Shown: positions 7,728 through 17,229 of the stretch, one piece after another
Numbering within the stretch: the stretch's first letter is position 1
How the letters are laid out: each line of letters begins with the position of its first letter
Source: Streptacidiphilus jiangxiensis
GTDB taxonomy: Bacteria > Actinomycetota > Actinomycetes > Streptomycetales > Streptomycetaceae
DNA length: 64,000 bases
Direction of reading: 5' to 3'
NCBI RefSeq assembly: GCF_900109465.1
Contig: NZ_FOAZ01000028.1
Location: forward strand, 22,191-86,190
Notes under the pieces: model-generated
The model's database searches: none
Told to the model about the DNA's origin: nothing
Seen by the model: only the letters and a program-made list of their open reading frames with translations
Made by a program: the position numbers and the translations under genes

Positions 7728-8933
7728 TCACGTGGCCAGGTGTCGAGCCAGGAAGCGCCGCACCGCCCGCCGCACCTCCGGCACCGAGACCTCCGGCGCG
7801 ACCGCGCCGACCAGCCCGGACCGGGCCGCCGCCGTGACCAGGCCATCGGCCTGGAGCTGCGGGACCATCGCCGCGAGGTCGGTGAACACGTAGTGGTTCG
7901 CCTGCGCGAACTGCGCCCGGCGCGCCCGCGGCCCCGAGCGGCCGAGCAGCGCCGACCAGGAGACGTCCAGCTGCGCGCGGAAGGAGGCGCCGTCGGTGCC
8001 GAGCAGCAGCAGCGGGCGGTCCGTGCCGTCGGCCGCGACGGGGAACAGCGGCCCGTCGGCGTAGTCGAGAAAGCCCTCCAGATTGACGGCCGCCCGCACC
8101 CGCCGGTCGTCGTGGAGCAGCTCGGCGACGGCGCTGCCGCCCGCCGAGTGGCCGTAGGCGGCGACCCGCCGCAGGTCCAGGGTCTCGGCGAGACCGTCGG
8201 GCAGCGGCAGCGGCAGCGACGGCGCCACGGCGAGCTGGTCGAGGACGAAGCGCAGGTCCGCGATCCGGGTGTCGATCATGGTGCGGTACTGGGACGGGTC
8301 GTTGCGCGGGTCGCCGCGGAACACCGTCCTGCGCACGAGGGAGGTGCGGAAGGCGGTCGTGGCGGGGAACTGGACCGCCGCCGCGTCGCCCGGATGGTCG
8401 ACGGAGACGACCACGGCGCCGTGGCTCGCCAGCTCCTCGGCCAGGGTGGTGCCGAGGCCGCGCGGATCGCCGCCGGCGGGGCTGTGCAGCAGCACCGGGC
8501 GTCGTCCGGGCAGCACCGGCGCGTCGGGGTAGGAGTGGGAGACGGTCGCGGCCCAGTCCACTCCGGAGGACGGCAGTCCCTGCTCGCTGCCCTGCGGGGC
8601 GAGGGCGCCGAAGACCGTGGCGACCTGGGACGGCAGTTGCGGCGCCGGGCCCGTCCCGCCGATGGCGACGGCGGGGTAGTAGAGCGTCAGCATCAGCTCC
8701 CGGACGGGAAACTTGGCCGGGTTCCACGGGTCGGGCCGGGAGTCGTCGACGAGGTAGAGCTCGTGCCGCCCGACGGGGTGCGGCCCGGTCGGCGCCGGGA
8801 GGGTCAGCGTGACGCCGGACGCGTCGGCGGCCGAGGCGGAGGCCCTGGTGGGTGTGCCCAGCAGCAGGGCGGCCGAGCCCAGCAGGGACGAGGCGATGAC
8901 GGTGCGTCGGTTCAGGACGCGCTCAGTGATCAT
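7728..8933 (-). CDS. Secreted alpha/beta hydrolase (PAF-acetylhydrolase-like)
   Basis: The 401-aa protein starts with a Tat-like signal (LNRRTVIASSLLGSAALLLG), which suggests folded export. The hydrolase core has the nucleophile elbow GHSAGG (Ser about 263), an oxyanion region RRPVLLHSPAGGD, and late Asp/His candidates (LGTDGAS, ANHYVFTD), as in bacterial platelet-activating-factor acetylhydrolase-like lipases. ATG 8933 is chosen because it begins the Tat signal and has AGGA 8-9 bases upstream. DUF302 follows 28 bp downstream on the same strand. Substrate unknown. Confidence 0.83.
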   Translation of the reverse strand: MITERVLNRRTVIASSLLGSAALLLGTPTRASASAADASGVTLTLPAPTGPHPVGRHELYLVDDSRPDPWNPAKFPVRELMLTLYYPAVAIGGTGPAPQLPSQVATVFGALAPQGSEQGLPSSGVDWAATVSHSYPDAPVLPGRRPVLLHSPAGGDPRGLGTTLAEELASHGAVVVSVDHPGDAAAVQFPATTAFRTSLVRRTVFRGDPRNDPSQYRTMIDTRIADLRFVLDQLAVAPSLPLPLPDGLAETLDLRRVAAYGHSAGGSAVAELLHDDRRVRAAVNLEGFLDYADGPLFPVAADGTDRPLLLLGTDGASFRAQLDVSWSALLGRSGPRARRAQFAQANHYVFTDLAAMVPQLQADGLVTAAARSGLVGAVAPEVSVPEVRRAVRRFLARHLAT

Positions 8934-9015
8934 GTCCGCATCCTGACCTCGGCGTCCGTGCGCGGGCGATCCTTTAGGCTCGGGCCTCAAGGATGGCGGC
9001 GAGCCGGGAGGGGCC

Positions 9016-10017
9016 ATGCTCCGGATCCACTTCACCCCGGCCGACCTCGCCCGCGTCTCCGTCGCGCCGAGGCCGGCGCCCGCGCAGGAGCTGAACGTCG
9101 CGCTGACGCTGGCGTGCCGTCCGGACGGCGGGGTGCTCCACGGCACCTGGCGCCGTCGCGCGCTGCGCGGCCTGACCCGGGCCGCGCGTCCGCTGGCCGA
9201 GCTGGTGCCGGCCGGTCGCGCACCGGGGTTCCTCGACAGCACCGCCGACTCGCTGCCGCAGGCGCTGGACCGGCTGCGCGCCACCCCGCCGGTCGTCGTC
9301 CGTGGCGAGCTCGAGCGCGTCTACGCCCCCGTCCGCACCCCGGCGCCCGCCTGGATCCACGACCTGAGCCGGGGCGAGGACGCCGCATGGCGGACGCTCG
9401 CCCACGCGCAGCGGGCCGCGTTCGCCGCACTGCTGGAGCCGGTCTGGGAGCAGGTGCGCGACCTGCACCACGCCGAGTTCGTCCGGCGGGCCGTGCAGCT
9501 TGCCGAGGGCGGGGTCGGCGCGGTGCTGGCGGGTCTCGTGCCGGGCGCCCGGCTGGAGGGCACGGTGTGGACGCTGCCGCAGGACGCGCCCCGCGAGGTC
9601 CGGCTCGACGGGCGCGGGCTGCTGCTCCTGCCGACCTTCCACGGATCCGGTGGCGGCGTGCTGCTCAGCGACCTGCCCGCACTGCCGGACCGCCCGGTGG
9701 TGGTCACCTATCCGGCCGGTCCGGGTCTGCCGCCGCGGGCGGACGGCGCGACGGGCGCCGAGGCGCTCGGCCGCGTGCTCGGCGGCACGCGGACGGAACT
9801 GCTGCACCTGCTCGGCGAGCAGCGGACCACCTCCGACCTGGCCCGGGAGCTGCGGGTCAGCGCGGCGACGGTCTCCGCGCACACGGCGGCGCTGCGCGGC
9901 GCGGGGCTGATCGCCACCGTCCGGGCCGGCAAGGCCGTGCTGCACCGACGCACCGCACTGGGCGGCCTGCTGCTCCGCGGCGGCGCGAGCGGGTATGACG
10001 GAGACGGCACGTCCTGA
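9016..10017 (+). CDS. ArsR-like winged-helix regulator (DUF5937-type)
   Basis: The 333-aa protein has a long N-terminal ligand-type domain and a C-terminal winged helix (about residues 262-320: TSDLARELRVSAATVSAHTAALRGAGLI). This architecture is common in Streptomyces as DUF5937 + HTH_ArsR. There is a strong GGGAGGGG ribosome site. It is 42 bp upstream of the GH38 gene and co-directional, so it may regulate that gene or share its transcript. It is divergent from the hydrolase gene (82-bp gap). Confidence 0.8.
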   Translation: MLRIHFTPADLARVSVAPRPAPAQELNVALTLACRPDGGVLHGTWRRRALRGLTRAARPLAELVPAGRAPGFLDSTADSLPQALDRLRATPPVVVRGELERVYAPVRTPAPAWIHDLSRGEDAAWRTLAHAQRAAFAALLEPVWEQVRDLHHAEFVRRAVQLAEGGVGAVLAGLVPGARLEGTVWTLPQDAPREVRLDGRGLLLLPTFHGSGGGVLLSDLPALPDRPVVVTYPAGPGLPPRADGATGAEALGRVLGGTRTELLHLLGEQRTTSDLARELRVSAATVSAHTAALRGAGLIATVRAGKAVLHRRTALGGLLLRGGASGYDGDGTS

Positions 10018-10059
10018 CCACCCCCGGTGAAGCGCCGGGATCCGACGGGAGTCACCGCC

Positions 10060-13000
10060 ATGCACGACGACCGCTCCACCGTCGAACGCCGCCTGCACCG
10101 GGTGCTGCGCGAGCGGATCGAACCCGCCGTCCACGGGGCCTCGGTGCCGCTGCGGGTCGCCCGCTGGGACGCGCCGGGCGAGCCGGTACCCGTCGCCGAG
10201 GGGCTGGCCGCCGCGTTCGAGGAGTGCCCGGGGGACGCGGCATGGGGGCCCGCGTGGGGCACGACGTGGTTCCGGGTGCGCGGAGAGGTCCCGGCCGGAT
10301 GGGCCGGGCGGGCGGTGGAGGCGCGGCTCGACCTGGGCTTCGACCCGAACCTGCCGGGCTTCCAGTGCGAGGGCCTGGCTTACCGCTCCGACGGCACGCC
10401 GGTGAAGGGCCTGAACCCGCGCACGCCCTGGGTCCGCATCAGCGACGCGGCGCACGGCGGGGAGGCCGTGGAGCTGTACGTCGAGGCCGCCGCCAACCCG
10501 GTGCTGATCGCCCACTCCCCTACCCACCAGGGCGACCGGCTCACCAGTGACCGGGCGCCGCAGTACCGGCTCGCCCGGATGGAGCTGGCGGTCCTGGAAC
10601 GGGAGGTCTGGGAGCTGGTGCAGGACCTGGAGGTGCTCGGGCAGCTGATGGAGCAGCTCTCGACGCAGGAGGCCCGCCGTTTCGACCTGTTGCGCGCGAT
10701 CGAGCGCTGCCTCGACGCGCTCGACCTCGCGGACGTGGCGGGCACGGCCGCCGGGGCGCGGGCGGAACTGGCCCCGGCGCTCGCCTCGCCCGCGCACGCC
10801 TCCGCGCACAGGCTGAGCGCGGTCGGGCACGCGCACATCGACACCGCCTGGTTGTGGCCGCAGCGCGAGACGGTCCGCAAGGTCGCGCGGACCTGCGCGA
10901 ACGTCGTGGAGCTGATGGACTCCCATCCGGGTTTCGTCTTCGCCATGTCCCAGGCGCAGCAGCTGGCCTGGCTCAAGGAGCACCGTCCGGAGGTGTTCGC
11001 GCGCGTCGCGGACGCCGTCGGCGCCGGGAGGTTCGTCCCGGTCGGCGGGATGTGGGTGGAGTCGGACACCAACATGGTCGGAGGTGAGGCGATGGCCCGT
11101 CAGTTCGTCTACGGCAAGAGGTTCTTCCTGGAGGAGTTCGGCATCGAGACGCGGGAGGTGTGGCTGCCCGACTCGTTCGGCTACTCCGCCGCGCTGCCGC
11201 AGCTGGTGCAACTGGCCGGCAATCGTTGGTTCCTCACCCAGAAGATCTCCTGGAGCCAGTCCAACCGCTTTCCGCACCACACCTTCTGGTGGGAGGGCAT
11301 CGACGGCACCCGGGTGTTCACGCACTTCCCGCCCGTCGACACCTACAACAGCGACCTGAGCGGCGGGCAGCTGGCCCACGCCGCGAGCAACTACCGCGAG
11401 AAGGGCCGTGGTTCGCGCTCGCTCGTGCCGTTCGGCTGGGGTGACGGCGGGGGCGGCCCCACGCGGGAGATGCTGGCCCGGGCCGAGCGCCTGCGCGACC
11501 TGGAGGGCTCCCCACGCCTGACCGTCGAGGCGCCCGCGGCCTTCTTCGCGGCAGCCGAGGCCGAGTACCCGGACGCGCCGGTCTGGGTCGGTGAACTCTA
11601 TCTGGAGCTGCACCGGGGCACCTACACCTCGCAGGCCGGGACCAAGCAGGGCAACCGCCGCGCCGAGTCGCTGCTGCACGAGGCGGAGTTGTGGTCCGCG
11701 ACGGCGGCGCTGCGCGTCCCCGGCTTCGCCTACCCGTACGAGGAGCTGGAGCAGCTCTGGAAGACGACACTGCTGCACCAGTTCCACGACATCCTGCCGG
11801 GCAGCTCCATCGCCTGGGTCCACCGCGAGGCGCGGGAGACGTACGCGCGCGTCCACGCCGAGTTGGACGCGGTGACCGCCGCCGCGCAGACGGCCCTCGC
11901 CGGCGACACGGACGACGGCTCGGACGGCGGCACGCTGCTGTTCAACGGCGCCCCGCACGCCCGTGACGGCGTCGCGGCCGGTGGTGCGGCGCCCCTGCCG
12001 GACCCCGGCCCCGCCGTCACGTCCCAGGCGGACGCGTCGGGCGGCTTCGTCCTGGACAACGGCGTGCTGCGGGTCGTGATCGATGCGCGCGGCCTGGTCG
12101 TGTCGGTGCACGACCGCGCGACCGACCGCGAGACGCTCGCACCCGGCGGCGCCGCGAACCTGCTCCAGCTGCACCCCGACTTCCCGACCATGTGGGACGC
12201 CTGGGACATCGACGAGTTCTACCGCCACAAGGTCACCGACCTGGTCGACGTCGACGCGCTGGACGCGCGCCCGGGCGAGAAGGGCGAGGCGGTGGTCACC
12301 GTGGAGCGCCGCTTCGGCGCCGCCTCCCGGGTCCGGCAGACGGTGACGCTGCATCCCGGGGCGCGCGAGCTGGACTTCGAGACGGAGATCGACTGGCACG
12401 AGTCGGAGCAACTGCTCAAGGCCGCCTTCCCCCTGGACGTCAAGGCCGACGTCTCCGAGGCCGAGACCCAGTTCGGCCACGTGGCGCGGCCCACCCACCG
12501 CAACACCTCTTGGGAGGCGGCGAAGTTCGAGATCTGCGCGCACCGGTGGATCCGGGTGGCCGAACCCGGTTTCGGTGTCGCGATCGCCAACGACTCCACC
12601 TACGGCCACGACGTCACCCGCGACGTCCGCACCGACGGCGGGCAGACCACCACCGTCCGCCTCTCCCTGCTGCGCGCCCCGCGCTACCCGGATCCGGAGA
12701 CCGACCAGGGCGTGCACCTGCTGCGCTACCGGCTGGTGCCGGGCGCCACCACGGCCGACGCCGTCCGCGCGGGTCACGCCCTCAACCTGCCCGTGCGGCG
12801 GGTCCCGGGGCGTGGCCAGGTCCGCCCGCTGGTCACCGTCGACGGCGAGGCGGTGGTGGTGGAGACCGTCAAGCTCGCCGACGACCGCAGCGGCGACGTG
12901 GTGGTCCGCCTGTACGAGTGCCTGGGCGGCCGCGCGGCCACCACCCTGCACCCCGGCTTCCCTCCCGCCGGGCCGGTCGTCGAGACCGACCTGCTGGAAC

Positions 13001-13110
13001 GCCCGCTCGCCGGAGCCCCGGAGCACGTCCTCGACGCGGACGGCGGCCTCCCGCTGCGACTGCGTCCCTTCCAGATCCTGACCCTGCGGCTACGGCCCGA
13101 CGCGCGGTAG
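10060..13110 (+). CDS. GH38 alpha-mannosidase
   Basis: The 1016-aa cytoplasmic enzyme (no signal peptide) hydrolyses alpha-mannosides with retention. Seen: the GH38 zinc-site motif GHAHIDTAWLW, GMWVESDTNM, and WLPDSFGY carrying the presumed nucleophile Asp371. A central three-helix region (LLHQFHDILPGSS) and the all-beta C-terminal half complete the expected order and length (about 1000 aa). ATG 10060 has GGGA about 9 bases upstream; the earlier in-frame start (10027) does not. It probably acts on imported mannosides or glycan fragments. No transporter is linked. Confidence 0.93.
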   Translation: MHDDRSTVERRLHRVLRERIEPAVHGASVPLRVARWDAPGEPVPVAEGLAAAFEECPGDAAWGPAWGTTWFRVRGEVPAGWAGRAVEARLDLGFDPNLPGFQCEGLAYRSDGTPVKGLNPRTPWVRISDAAHGGEAVELYVEAAANPVLIAHSPTHQGDRLTSDRAPQYRLARMELAVLEREVWELVQDLEVLGQLMEQLSTQEARRFDLLRAIERCLDALDLADVAGTAAGARAELAPALASPAHASAHRLSAVGHAHIDTAWLWPQRETVRKVARTCANVVELMDSHPGFVFAMSQAQQLAWLKEHRPEVFARVADAVGAGRFVPVGGMWVESDTNMVGGEAMARQFVYGKRFFLEEFGIETREVWLPDSFGYSAALPQLVQLAGNRWFLTQKISWSQSNRFPHHTFWWEGIDGTRVFTHFPPVDTYNSDLSGGQLAHAASNYREKGRGSRSLVPFGWGDGGGGPTREMLARAERLRDLEGSPRLTVEAPAAFFAAAEAEYPDAPVWVGELYLELHRGTYTSQAGTKQGNRRAESLLHEAELWSATAALRVPGFAYPYEELEQLWKTTLLHQFHDILPGSSIAWVHREARETYARVHAELDAVTAAAQTALAGDTDDGSDGGTLLFNGAPHARDGVAAGGAAPLPDPGPAVTSQADASGGFVLDNGVLRVVIDARGLVVSVHDRATDRETLAPGGAANLLQLHPDFPTMWDAWDIDEFYRHKVTDLVDVDALDARPGEKGEAVVTVERRFGAASRVRQTVTLHPGARELDFETEIDWHESEQLLKAAFPLDVKADVSEAETQFGHVARPTHRNTSWEAAKFEICAHRWIRVAEPGFGVAIANDSTYGHDVTRDVRTDGGQTTTVRLSLLRAPRYPDPETDQGVHLLRYRLVPGATTADAVRAGHALNLPVRRVPGRGQVRPLVTVDGEAVVVETVKLADDRSGDVVVRLYECLGGRAATTLHPGFPPAGPVVETDLLERPLAGAPEHVLDADGGLPLRLRPFQILTLRLRPDAR

Positions 13111-13234
13111 TCGCACCGCGCTGGTTCACCCGGGTGGTCCGCAGGCGACGCGGACCGCCATCGGGGGCGGCCCGGAGCGTACGTGACTAGCGTGGCAGCT
13201 GAGCCGACTCCCCTCACCGTCTGCGAGGTCCGCC

Positions 13235-13654
13235 ATGAGCCTGAGCATCCGCAACCAGCTGCCCGGAACGGTCACGTCCGTCACCGCCGGCCCCGCCATG
13301 GCGACCGTCCAGGCCCGCCTGGCGGGCGGCCAGACCATCACCGCGGCGATCACCACCGACGCGGCCACGGACCTCGGCCTGAAGCCCGGCACCGCTGTCC
13401 ACGCCGTCGTCAAGGCCACCGAGGTCTCCCTGGCCACCGGCCCGGTCGAGGGCCTCAGCATCCGCAACCAGCTCCCGGGCACGGTCACCTCGGTCACCCC
13501 GGGCGCGGCGATGGCCTCGGTCAAGGTCGCCATCGACGGCGGCGAGCTGACGGCCGCGATCACCGAGCAGGCGGCCTCCGAGCTGGCCCTGGCACCCGGC
13601 ACGCCGGTGACCGCTTTGGTCAAGGCGACGGACGTGTCGCTGTCCTCGGACTGA
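13235..13654 (+). CDS. Di-Mop molybdate-binding protein (molbindin)
   Basis: The 139-aa protein is two tandem ~68-residue Mop/TOBE domains. Both begin with the near-identical LSIRNQLPGTVTSVT (residues 3-17 and 74-88) and end with VKATEVSL or VKATDVSL. The high DNA identity between repeats shows a recent internal duplication. Likely role: cytoplasmic oxyanion (molybdate/tungstate) buffering, by family. GAGG lies 8 bases before the ATG. No mod transport genes are adjacent. Confidence 0.9.
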   Translation: MSLSIRNQLPGTVTSVTAGPAMATVQARLAGGQTITAAITTDAATDLGLKPGTAVHAVVKATEVSLATGPVEGLSIRNQLPGTVTSVTPGAAMASVKVAIDGGELTAAITEQAASELALAPGTPVTALVKATDVSLSSD

Positions 13655-13678
13655 GTTCGCAAAGCAGAGCGAAGGCTA

Positions 13679-13731
13679 TTGACGGGTCATCAGCAACTGC
13701 CTACTGTCACCTTTCGTCGGTATCAGTTGCT
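13679..13731 (+). promoter_or_regulatory. Promoter with internal inverted repeat for the GH59 gene
   Basis: TTGACG (13679-13684), 17 bases, then TACTGT (13702-13707) is a good housekeeping-type promoter, unusually clear for this genome. AGCAACTG (13692-13699) and CAGTTGCT (13724-13731) are exact complements, 24 bases apart, bracketing the -10 box. A dimeric repressor there would occlude polymerase. The start codon is about 75-80 bases further on. Confidence 0.55.
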
Positions 13732-13790
13732 TTCTGTTTGATCAGCGCGCGTCTCCCCGTTTCTTCCTGTTGGATTCGGAGGCACCGCCC

Positions 13791-16229
13791 ATGCCGTCCC
13801 GTCACCGGCCGCGCCCGTTCCGCCTGGGCTCCGCCCTGCTCGCCCTGCTGCTCGCACTCCTGCTCGCCCAACTGCCCGGCAGTGCCCGGGCGGCGACGAC
13901 CACGACCGCCGTCACCGTCGACGGCACCGCCACCGGTCGGACCTTCGACGGTGTCGGCGCCATCTCCGGTGGCGGCGGGAACTCCCGCCTGCTCGCCGAC
14001 TACCCCGAACCCCAGCGCAGCCAGATCCTGGACTACCTGTTCAAGCCCGGCTACGGCGCCGCCCTGCAGATCCTCAAGGTCGAGATCGGCGGGGACACCA
14101 ACTCCACCGACGGTTCCGAGCTCAGCCACGAGCACACCCGCGGCGTCGTCGACTGCAACGCCGGCTACGAGTGGTGGCTGATGGAGCAGGCCAAGGCCCG
14201 CAACCCCGGCATCAAGGTCTACGGCCTCGCCTGGGGCGCACCGGGCTGGGTCGGCGGCGGGAACTTCTGGTCGCAGGACATGGTCGACTACCTGATCTCC
14301 TGGCTCGGCTGTGCCAAGTCCCACGGTCTGACCATCGACTACCTCGGCGGCTGGAACGAACGCGGTTTCAACGCGGGCTGGTACGAGAACCTGCATGCGG
14401 CACTCGCGGCCAACGGCTACGCCACCAAGGTCGTCGGCGCCGACAGCGACTGGTCCATCGCGACGAGCATGCGGTCCGACTCCGCGCTGAACTCCGCCGT
14501 CGACGTCATCGGCGCGCACTACCCGTGCAGTTACATGTCGGCGATGACGACCTGCTCCAGCAGTGCGGACGCGCAGGCCACCGGCAAGCAGCTGTGGGCC
14601 AGCGAGAACGGCTCGGAGGACTTCGACACCGGCGGCGCACCCATCGCCCGGGCGATCAACCGCGGCTACCTGGACGCGAAGATGAGCGCGTTCATCAACT
14701 GGCCGCTGGTGGCCTCGATCTACCAGAACCTGCCCTACAACACGATGGGCCTGATGACGGCCACCCAGCCCTGGTCCGGGCACTACCAGGTCGGCCAGAG
14801 CCTGTGGGCGGTCGCGCAGACGACCCAGTTCACGGCGCCCGGCTGGCAGTACCTCGACAGCGGCAGCGGCTACCTGGGCGGCAACCGCGCCAACGGCAGC
14901 TACGTCAGCTACCGCTCGCCGGACAAGTCCGCGTGGAGCACCGTCGTCGAGACCCTCGACGCCACCGCCGCGCAGACGGTGACCTTCCAGGTCAAGGGCG
15001 GCCTGCCGGGCGGTGCCCTGCACGTGTGGTCCAGCGACTTCGGCTCCACCAACCAGGGCTCCTACCTGGTCAAGGGCACGGACCTGACCGCGAGCGGCGG
15101 GGTCTACACGCTCACGCTCCAACCGAACCACGTCTACACCGTCACCACCACGACCGGCCAGGGCGCGGGCACCGCCGTCTCGCCGAGCCGGTCCGTGCTG
15201 CCGCTCCCCTACAGCGCGCCGATCGCCGCGACCGCGACCGGCACCGAGGTCCCGTACCTGTCGGCGATCAACGGGGCCTTCCAGGCCGAACCGTGCGCGG
15301 GCGGCCGGTCCGGCAGCTGCGTGCAGCAGATGGCGACGACCGCGCCGATCGCCTGGGACAACGCCAGTGACCCGTACGCGGTGACCGGCGACCTGTCCTG
15401 GTCCGACTACACCGTCTCCGTCGACACGCTGCTCCAACAGTCCGGCTCCGCCGTCCTGTTGGGTCGGGTCGGCCTGCAGAAGGGCTTCTCCCCGGCCGAC
15501 GTCGACGCCTACCAGCTGAAACTGTCGGACACCGGGGCCTGGTCGCTTGCGCGCAACAGCTCCGGCGGCACCCTGACCACCCTCGCCTCCGGCTCCGTCA
15601 CCGCGCCGGGCACGGGCAGTTGGCACAACCTCGCGCTGACCTTCGCGGGCAGCACCGTCACCGCCGCGATCGACGGCACCCGGGTCGGGGGCGCGGTCAC
15701 CGACGCGAACTACGGCTCGGGCCAAATCGGCGTCGGCACCTCCGGCTGGATCGGTGCGCAGTTCGCCAACCTGAACGTCACACCGGGCGCGGCCACCGAC
15801 CTGTCCGGCACCTATGTGCTCGTCGACGCCAACAGCGGCCAGGCCATGGACGCCAAGGGCCAGGGCACGACCGACGGCACGCCGATCATCCAGTGGGGAC
15901 GCAACGGCGGCGCCAACCAGGAGTGGACACTCGCTCCCGCCGGCGGCGGCTACTACACCGTGACCGGCGTCGGCAGCGGCAAGGCACTGGACGTGCCGAA
16001 CGCGAGCTCGGTGGAGGCCACCGGGCTGGAGCTGTGGACGGCGAACGGCGGCACCAACCAGCAGTGGCTGATCGCCCCCGCAGGCAACGGGAACTACACC
16101 CTGGAGAGCCGCTCCGACGCCGAACTCGCGGACGTCAACGGCGGATCGCTCACGGCGGGCGCGACGGTGCTGCAGTGGCCGCTGAACGGCGGCACGAACC
16201 AGCAGTGGCAGCTGGTCAAGGTCGGCTGA
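13791..16229 (+). CDS. Secreted GH59 galactosylceramidase-like glycosidase with ricin-type lectin domain
   Basis: The 812-aa secreted enzyme resembles animal GALC along the catalytic part. It has FDGVGAISGGG, YPEPQRSQILDYLFKP, LKVEIGGD and YEWWLM, then GGWNERGFN (acid/base Glu190) and LWASENGSED (nucleophile Glu272). The lectin-like beta-sandwich follows to about 675. A final ~130-residue ricin-B module carries three QW-type repeats (NQEWTL, NQQWLI, NQQWQL). The signal peptide is residues 1-35 (cut near ARA). ATG 13791 has GGAGG 8 bases upstream. Expected reaction: release of beta-galactose from glycolipids or galactosides. The lectin module is not part of GALC and should target polysaccharide. 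A terminator follows. Confidence 0.92.
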   Translation: MPSRHRPRPFRLGSALLALLLALLLAQLPGSARAATTTTAVTVDGTATGRTFDGVGAISGGGGNSRLLADYPEPQRSQILDYLFKPGYGAALQILKVEIGGDTNSTDGSELSHEHTRGVVDCNAGYEWWLMEQAKARNPGIKVYGLAWGAPGWVGGGNFWSQDMVDYLISWLGCAKSHGLTIDYLGGWNERGFNAGWYENLHAALAANGYATKVVGADSDWSIATSMRSDSALNSAVDVIGAHYPCSYMSAMTTCSSSADAQATGKQLWASENGSEDFDTGGAPIARAINRGYLDAKMSAFINWPLVASIYQNLPYNTMGLMTATQPWSGHYQVGQSLWAVAQTTQFTAPGWQYLDSGSGYLGGNRANGSYVSYRSPDKSAWSTVVETLDATAAQTVTFQVKGGLPGGALHVWSSDFGSTNQGSYLVKGTDLTASGGVYTLTLQPNHVYTVTTTTGQGAGTAVSPSRSVLPLPYSAPIAATATGTEVPYLSAINGAFQAEPCAGGRSGSCVQQMATTAPIAWDNASDPYAVTGDLSWSDYTVSVDTLLQQSGSAVLLGRVGLQKGFSPADVDAYQLKLSDTGAWSLARNSSGGTLTTLASGSVTAPGTGSWHNLALTFAGSTVTAAIDGTRVGGAVTDANYGSGQIGVGTSGWIGAQFANLNVTPGAATDLSGTYVLVDANSGQAMDAKGQGTTDGTPIIQWGRNGGANQEWTLAPAGGGYYTVTGVGSGKALDVPNASSVEATGLELWTANGGTNQQWLIAPAGNGNYTLESRSDAELADVNGGSLTAGATVLQWPLNGGTNQQWQLVKVG

Positions 16230-16247
16230 CCCGGCCGCCACGAACGT

Positions 16248-16287
16248 CCGTCCCCTCCCGGCCACGGCAGCAGCCGGGAGGGGACGG
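16248..16287 (+). terminator. Rho-independent-type hairpin after the GH59 gene
   Basis: Perfect 14-bp arms (CCGTCCCCTCCCGG at 16248-16261 and its complement at 16274-16287) around a 12-base loop, 18 bases after the GH59 stop. There is no U-run, as is common for Streptomyces terminators. Confidence 0.75.
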
Positions 16288-16357
16288 GCTTCTCAACTGC
16301 TCCCCCTGGCCGTATCTTCGGCTCCCGGACTGCGCGACGGCGAGAAGGAGCGGACGC

Positions 16358-17218
16358 ATGGCTGACGGGACCGCGCTGAGCGGGCGCGCCCTGGTCCTGG
16401 GCGGTGGCGGGCTGACCGGCATCGGCTGGGAGTGCGGCGTCCTGGCCGGCCTGGCCGAGGCGGGCCTCGACCTCGGCGCGGACGCGGACCTGGTCGTCGG
16501 CACCTCGGCCGGCTCCGTGGTCGGCGCACAGCTCGCCTCCGGCCTGATCGGCGCGCGCGAGCTGTACGAGCGGCAGCTCCTGCACGTCCCCGGCGAGACG
16601 GGCGACCGCCTCGGCGCCGCCGTCCTCGCCCGCTACGCATGGGGCGTGCTGCGGTCCCGTGACGCGGAGACCTTCGGCGCCCGCATGGGCGCGTTGGCGC
16701 TCGCCGCCCCGCCGTCCGGCGCCTCCGCCCACCGCGAGGTGCTCGCGGAACGCCTGCTCAGCCACGCCTGGCCGGAACGCCGCCTGGTCGTCACCGCCGT
16801 CGACGCGCACAGCGGCGTGCGCGCCGCGTTCGACCGCGACGGCGAGGTCGACCTGCTGGACGCCGTCGCCGCCAGCTGCGCTGTCCCGGGCGTGTGGCCG
16901 CCGATCAGCGCGGCCGGACGGCACTGGATCGACGGCGGGATCCGCTCCGCCACCAACGCCGACCTGGCCGCCGGGTACGCGAGCGTGGTCGTCGTCGCGC
17001 CCATCGCCGCCGGCGGCGGCCCGATCCCCAGCGCCCGCAGCCAGGCCGCGCGCCTGGCCGCGGCGGGCGCGCGAGTCACCCTGATCACCCCCGACCGCGC
17101 GGCGCGGCGCGCCTTCGGCCGCAACGTCCTCGACCCCGCCCGCCGCGCCCCCGCCGCGCGCGCCGGACTGGCCCAGGCCGCAGCCCACGTCGCGGAGGTC
17201 GCGGCCGTGTGGCGGTGA
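16358..17218 (+). CDS. Patatin-like phospholipase
   Basis: The 286-aa cytoplasmic-type patatin has the glycine-rich oxyanion loop VLGGGGLTGIGWE, the nucleophile motif GTSAGS (Ser50) and the dyad motif DGG (Asp192 in HWIDGGIRS). Expected activity: acyl hydrolase on (phospho)lipids. AAGGAG lies 8 bases before the ATG. It is isolated from the GH59 gene by the terminator and converges with the next minus-strand gene (11-bp gap). Confidence 0.9.
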   Translation: MADGTALSGRALVLGGGGLTGIGWECGVLAGLAEAGLDLGADADLVVGTSAGSVVGAQLASGLIGARELYERQLLHVPGETGDRLGAAVLARYAWGVLRSRDAETFGARMGALALAAPPSGASAHREVLAERLLSHAWPERRLVVTAVDAHSGVRAAFDRDGEVDLLDAVAASCAVPGVWPPISAAGRHWIDGGIRSATNADLAAGYASVVVVAPIAAGGGPIPSARSQAARLAAAGARVTLITPDRAARRAFGRNVLDPARRAPAARAGLAQAAAHVAEVAAVWR

Positions 17219-17229
17219 GGCCCCGGACG

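Noticed and set aside
8974..13026. 1350-codon minus-strand open frame opposite the ArsR/GH38 genes
   Set aside because: It is the mirror of a high-GC gene: composition is Arg/Gly/Val-rich, there are no domains or ribosome site, and it spans two real genes with clear motifs on the other strand.
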